From the NCBI GenBank assembly GCA_021778575.1, contig JAJYCH010000147.1:1-8665 (forward strand): 8,665 bases of DNA, given 5' to 3'. The stretch is from Planctomycetota bacterium. Its GTDB lineage: Bacteria > Planctomycetota > Planctomycetia > Isosphaerales > Isosphaeraceae. Both the position numbers and the translations under genes were made by a program. The notes below the pieces were generated by a model. The model was not told where the DNA came from. It saw nothing but the letters and a program-made list of their open reading frames with translations, and searched no databases. Positions 5,374-8,665 of this stretch are shown here, one piece after another (positions within the stretch are counted from its first letter, which is position 1; each line of letters opens with the position of its first letter).

Positions 5374-6936
5374 TCAATACGAATTATAAACCTGTGTCGC
5401 CCCCGACTTCATCTGCGTGGCCATCGTGTAGGCGTGGTAATGCTGGGCGATCTTGACCATGTAGGTGAAGACCATCCCCGGATTCTGGCGGTGCTTGAGG
5501 TAGCGCCAGACTCTCCGGCGATATTCGGCGCGGAGGTGCGCCTCGGGGATCATCGTCATGAACCGGACGAACAGGCCGATCGCCTGGACCAGCCAGATTG
5601 ACTCCATCTTGAACCGCTGGAACGGGTGCTTCTTCCAGTACTTGGCCCGGCTGGTGCCGATGTCGAAGTTCCCCTTGATCCAGAGATCTTCGAGCCGGCC
5701 GAAGTAGGCTTCGGGCGTATAGAGTTCGTTCATCACCTTGACGTAACCGTCGCGCAACTCTTCGCGAGTGACCTTCAAGGGGATGACGTTGGTGCCGAAC
5801 TCGGGCGAGTCGGCGGTGTCGAGGCGTCCTTCGGCGGCGAGCCGGGCGTGGAGCGGCGTCTTGGCGATCGCGTAGAGCATCCCCGACATCGAGTGCGCGA
5901 TCCGGGCCTCGCGAACGAAGTCGATCTGGGCGTCGAAGATCGTCTCGTCGTCGTTGTCGAACCCCATGATCATCCCGCACCAGACCTCGATTCCGGCGTC
6001 CTGGATCCGGTGGACCTTTTCAAGCATCGTCCCGCCCGACCGGACGTTCTGGAACTTCTTGGTCTCGCGGAGCGACGCCTCGTTCGGGCTCTCGATGCCG
6101 ATGAACGTGGCGATGATATTCGCGTCGAGCATCATCTGCATCAGCTCGGGATCATCGGCCAGGTCGATCGACGCCTCGGTAAAGAACGTGATCGGATAAC
6201 CGCGCTCGACCTGCCAGGCCGTGACCTCACGCAAGACCTTCTTGATCTCTTTCTTGTTACCGATCAAGTTATCATCAACAATAAAAACGATGCGCATCTT
6301 CTGAGCCCAGAGCGCATCGATTTCCTTGATCACCTGTTCGGTCGTCTTGATCCGTGGTCGACGGCCGAAGGTGACGATGATATCGCAGAATTCGCACTGG
6401 AACGGGCAACCGCGACTGAACTGGAGACTGCCGAAGGCGTAATGACGCATCTTGAGCAGGTCGAACCGGGGGGTCGGCACCTTGCTCATGTCGGTCTTCT
6501 CGGCCTGTTCGTAGCGATACTGATGGAGCCGGTGCTTCCACTCGCCGAGGAACCGGGGCCAGCTATCCTCGGCCTCGCCGATAAAGATGACGTCGGCCAG
6601 TCCCTCGAAGTAATCCTCCTGGACGGTGACGAGCGGACCGCCGACGACGGTGAAGCACCCGCGGCGTTTGAGCTCGGCCAGGATCTCCTTCATCCGGAAC
6701 CGCTGGACGCTCATCCCGGTCACGCCGACGATGTCGGCCTTCGCGCAACGTTCATAGTTGATCGCCTCGACGTTCTCGTCTATCAAGGTGATCGTATGTT
6801 CGGGAGGCGTGAGGGCCGCCAGGAGCGGGAGGCAGGCGACCGGAAGGTTGGCCCGCTTGCCCATGAAGGGCAAGGCGTGCTCCATTCCCCAGTAAGAAAC
6901 CTCGAACCTCGGGTTGATCAGCACGATATCGGCCAT
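5374..6936 (-). CDS. Cobalamin-binding-type radical SAM protein, DUF4070-like
   Basis: This 520-residue protein has a B12-binding-like Rossmann domain (about 1-135), a radical SAM domain (about 165-375) and a C-terminal DUF4070-like helical region. The [4Fe-4S] cysteines are Cys177, Cys181 and Cys184 in SRGCPFQCEFCDI, the canonical CxxxCxxC spacing. Further landmarks are NPR (8-10), VVGGP (97-101), GEAED (120-124), VDDNLIGNKK (220-229), TEASIDLADD (253-262) and FIGIESP (278-284). The cobalamin region lacks a DxHxxG motif, as in many radical SAM members. DUF4070 proteins include the hopanoid methylases HpnP and HpnR, so C-methylation of a lipid or other hydrophobic substrate is possible, but the substrate cannot be assigned. 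The ATG at 6936 follows AAGGAG by about 11 bases; the frame stays open up to 7197, but that extension is not family-like and runs through the divergent promoter region. The last ~100 residues are rich in aromatic and basic residues. Confidence 0.88.
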   Translation of the reverse strand: MADIVLINPRFEVSYWGMEHALPFMGKRANLPVACLPLLAALTPPEHTITLIDENVEAINYERCAKADIVGVTGMSVQRFRMKEILAELKRRGCFTVVGGPLVTVQEDYFEGLADVIFIGEAEDSWPRFLGEWKHRLHQYRYEQAEKTDMSKVPTPRFDLLKMRHYAFGSLQFSRGCPFQCEFCDIIVTFGRRPRIKTTEQVIKEIDALWAQKMRIVFIVDDNLIGNKKEIKKVLREVTAWQVERGYPITFFTEASIDLADDPELMQMMLDANIIATFIGIESPNEASLRETKKFQNVRSGGTMLEKVHRIQDAGIEVWCGMIMGFDNDDETIFDAQIDFVREARIAHSMSGMLYAIAKTPLHARLAAEGRLDTADSPEFGTNVIPLKVTREELRDGYVKVMNELYTPEAYFGRLEDLWIKGNFDIGTSRAKYWKKHPFQRFKMESIWLVQAIGLFVRFMTMIPEAHLRAEYRRRVWRYLKHRQNPGMVFTYMVKIAQHYHAYTMATQMKSGATQVYNSY

Positions 6937-7195
6937 ACCCGGACCATCTCCTTGGCAGCTAGGACGGCGGCGAGCGGAGGACCGTCGAGTGGTTATCGAC
7001 GGAAAACTTATCATACGGCCGATCGCGTCGGAACGCCAAGCCAGGAATGCCTTTGCCGACAAATTCGCGCTGCGCTTCCCACTCATTCTGGCAAGCCAGG
7101 GGGAATTGGCCCCTTTTTTCCGGCCGACCACCGTGCTAAAATACCTATTCATGGGGACAGTATCGGAACCGGTCAAATCAGGAGTAGACGTCGCC
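6937..7195. promoter_or_regulatory. Divergent promoter region between radical SAM and YheT-like genes
   Basis: This 259-base spacer separates two genes transcribed away from each other and holds no convincing gene. For the minus-strand radical SAM gene, TTGGCG (7034-7039) and TATGAT (7010-7015) are 18 bases apart, a fair sigma-70-like match that would give a leader of about 65 bases. For the plus-strand hydrolase gene, TAAAAT (7137-7142) resembles a -10 box but lacks a good -35 partner; a start of transcription near 7150 would leave the ribosome site AGGAG (7180-7184) in the leader. Promoter rules in planctomycetes are not well fixed, so both are tentative. Confidence 0.35.
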
Positions 7196-8248
7196 ATGAC
7201 GGGTCAGCGGGAGACCTCAACCGCCGTTTCTGCTTCGTCGCGAGGATCGGACGCGATCCCGCCGTTCCAGCCTCATCCCTGGATCAAGGGACCGCACCTC
7301 CAAACCATCGTCGGCCGCTACTGGCCCTGGCCGAGGCATAGACTTCCCTCGACGCTGGATCTTGTCGAGCTGGGCGGAGGCGACCGGACGAGCGTGCTCG
7401 ACTCGATCCCTCCCGGCTGGTTGCCCGGCGATCCCGCCGCCGTTCTGGTTCATGGTCTGGGCGGATGTTCACGGTCTCCCTACGTTGTCCGGGTCGGAAA
7501 GAAGCTGGCGGCTCAGGGGATTCGGGTCGTCCGGATGAACCTTCGAGGGGCCGGCGCGGGGTTTGGACTGTCGCGATCGTTCTATCATAGTGGCAAGACC
7601 GAGGACGTCCGGGCGGTGACCGACTGGTTGTCGAGCCGGGCTCCCGGCTCGCCGATCGCCCTGGTGGGATTCTCGCTCGGGGCGAATCTGGTCCTGAAGC
7701 TGGCCGGCGAGGCTCCCGACCAGCCGCTGAAGGGGTTCGATTGCGTGGTTGCCGCCAACCCTCCGCTCGACCTCGAAGCCTGCTGCCGGATGATCCAGGA
7801 GCCACACAACCGGATCTACGACCGGAACTTCTTGCGGAACCTCCGCGCCGAGGTCGCCCGGCTCCACGCCTCGTTTCCCGACCTCGAACCGGTGAACCTG
7901 TCGGCGGCGAAAAGTCTCCTCGATTTTGACGAACTCTATACCGCGCCCCGGAACGGATTTCGTGACGCGAGCGACTATTACTCCCGATCGAGCGCCGGTC
8001 CGCTGATCCCCCGGATCGAGGTTCCGGGGCTGATCATACACGCGGCCGACGACCCGTTTATTCCAACCGAGCCGTTTCGATCGATCAAGTTTCCCGAGCA
8101 ATTGGCACTGGAATTGATCCCTGGTGGTGGACATCTTGGCTATTTGAGCCGGAAACCCTGGAAAGGCGACCGCCGCTGGCTCGACGCCCGGATCTCGACC
8201 TGGCTCGAATCCCACTGGGCCTCGCGGGTTTCCCCGAACCCGGCCTAG
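7196..8248 (+). CDS. YheT-family alpha/beta hydrolase (COG0429-type)
   Basis: This is a 350-residue serine hydrolase of the YheT/ABHD1-3 group, cytoplasmic or loosely membrane-linked, with probable esterase activity on an unknown lipid or acyl substrate. The family-specific N-terminal motif HPWIKGPHLQTI occupies residues 27-38. The oxyanion loop is VLVHGLGGCSRSPY (83-96), then NLRGAGAG (115-122). The nucleophile elbow GFSLG places the catalytic serine at residue 160. The acid is one of the two aspartates in HAADDPF (Asp285/Asp286), and the histidine is His313 in GGHLGYL. All triad positions are present, so the enzyme should be active. The ATG at 7196 has AGGAG 11 bases upstream; an in-frame ATG at 7151 and the longer open frame back to 6914 would run into the likely promoter and add non-family sequence. 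It is divergent from the radical SAM gene and followed after 85 bases by another plus-strand gene. Confidence 0.92.
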   Translation: MTGQRETSTAVSASSRGSDAIPPFQPHPWIKGPHLQTIVGRYWPWPRHRLPSTLDLVELGGGDRTSVLDSIPPGWLPGDPAAVLVHGLGGCSRSPYVVRVGKKLAAQGIRVVRMNLRGAGAGFGLSRSFYHSGKTEDVRAVTDWLSSRAPGSPIALVGFSLGANLVLKLAGEAPDQPLKGFDCVVAANPPLDLEACCRMIQEPHNRIYDRNFLRNLRAEVARLHASFPDLEPVNLSAAKSLLDFDELYTAPRNGFRDASDYYSRSSAGPLIPRIEVPGLIIHAADDPFIPTEPFRSIKFPEQLALELIPGGGHLGYLSRKPWKGDRRWLDARISTWLESHWASRVSPNPA

Positions 8249-8333
8249 AATTCTGGATCGCCTCTCTTCTTTTTTGTCCTGGAAGCGGTCCCTTCCTCGT
8301 TCGTTCAGGAATTGCCCAAGGAGGCCGGAAGTC

Positions 8334-8665
8334 ATGTCCCACCGAGCGTTCAATAAATACCGAGCCGCCATTGAAATCCTGCAACGAGGCCGGGATTCGC
8401 TCGTCGAGTCACTCGCCGAGGAAGTGATCGGCCAGGAGGAAGACCTCCTCGAAGGGGGATTCCTCTTCAACGAGTTTCTCGAAGCCCAGGGGACCCGACT
8501 GCACTTCCTGAGCTTGCTCGTCGCCCAGCTCGAACAGTCGGCGGACGCGGTTGATGAATCGGAATCCGCCTGCGAAATGTCGGAGACTCCGCCGCCGCCC
8601 ACCAGCCCCCCCCGAAAACGCAAGCCGAGAGCCAAGAAAATCACCCAGCAAGCCGCCAAGATCGG
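8334..8665 (+). CDS. Hypothetical protein with helical N-terminus and basic Pro/Lys/Arg region (3' end outside window)
   Basis: I do not recognise this family. The reading frame from the ATG at 8334 is open for 110 codons to the window edge. The ribosome site is the strongest in the window: AAGGAGG, 9 bases before the ATG. Residues 1-70 look all-helical, with amphipathic runs such as FNKYRAAIEILQRGRDSLVE (6-25) and a Glu/Leu-rich stretch (26-51). A short acidic linker (residues 71-84) is followed by PPPP and the basic cluster PPRKRKPRAKK (92-102), as in nucleic-acid-binding tails. No signal peptide or membrane segment is visible. Codon use matches the GC-rich host genes. A DNA- or RNA-associated role is only a guess from the basic tail. 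Confidence 0.75.
   Translation, partial: MSHRAFNKYRAAIEILQRGRDSLVESLAEEVIGQEEDLLEGGFLFNEFLEAQGTRLHFLSLLVAQLEQSADAVDESESACEMSETPPPPTSPPRKRKPRAKKITQQAAKI

Noticed and set aside
6937..7197. N-terminal extension of the radical SAM gene to 7197
   Set aside because: The extra residues are not like the family, and AAGGAG stands before the ATG at 6936.
5626..7341. 571-codon plus-strand open frame
   Set aside because: It is antisense to the radical SAM gene and crosses the divergent spacer; the product lacks any family motif and is explained by the GC-rich third positions of the true gene.
8225..8276. CGGGTT/AACCCG hairpin and later T-run as terminator of the hydrolase gene
   Set aside because: The 6-bp stem lies inside the coding end and the T-run starts about 25 bases later, so they do not form one terminator.
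7469..8659. 396-codon minus-strand open frame
   Set aside because: It is antisense to the YheT-like hydrolase and the following gene, both of which have clear motifs or a strong ribosome site; the translation is low-complexity Arg/Ser/Gly.
1..8665. CRISPR arrays, tRNA or rRNA genes
   Set aside because: No regularly spaced direct repeats, cloverleaf with CCA-type end or conserved rRNA segments were seen by reading both strands.

Overview
The window looks like a chromosomal segment of a GC-rich planctomycete, probably of the Isosphaeraceae/Gemmataceae type. The reasons are high GC with strong GC bias at third codon positions, many short genes facing different ways, mixed ATG/GTG starts with AGGAG-type ribosome sites, palindromic repeats between genes, and a gene mix of class II photolyase, RRM-type RNA-binding protein, cobalamin-type radical SAM enzyme and YheT-like hydrolase. 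The lineage is an inference from style; there is no rRNA or marker gene to settle it.

Layout. On the minus strand, positions 1-306 hold the start of a small glycine-rich RRM protein that runs off the left edge, preceded by a 170-base leader region. A polytopic GT-C-type membrane glycosyltransferase (477-1772, minus) lies upstream of it. A divergent spacer carrying a ~100-bp inverted-repeat element separates this from a plus-strand pair: a D-2-hydroxyacid (phosphoglycerate-type) dehydrogenase (2055-3071) and a class II CPD photolyase (3160-4548), with a perfect 18-bp-stem palindrome between them. A hairpin lies between the convergent photolyase and the next minus-strand block. That block, in transcription order, is a DUF4070-like radical SAM protein (6936-5374), a 108-residue orphan (5340-5014), an 11-bp-stem palindrome, and a 113-residue protein resembling an EF-Tu-type beta-barrel (4970-4629). 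Divergent from the radical SAM gene is a YheT-family alpha/beta hydrolase (7196-8248), followed by a hypothetical protein (8334 to beyond the right edge) with a very strong ribosome binding site.

How the genes fit together. Nothing binds the whole window into one pathway. It reads mostly as housekeeping and stress-related genes: RNA chaperone, UV repair, envelope glycosylation, and oxidoreductase/hydrolase functions. The radical SAM gene and the hydrolase share a 259-base divergent spacer and may be co-controlled. The most accessory-looking part is the 4.6-5.35 kb island. It has two small orphan genes, a composition near 52% GC against 63-72% in sampled neighbouring lines, and palindromes next to and between the genes. 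The most notable non-coding signal is a set of four different intergenic palindromes, three of which share GTAGG-type outer ends, suggestive of REP/MITE-like mobile palindromes. I did not find a clear new defence system, CRISPR array, tRNA or rRNA.
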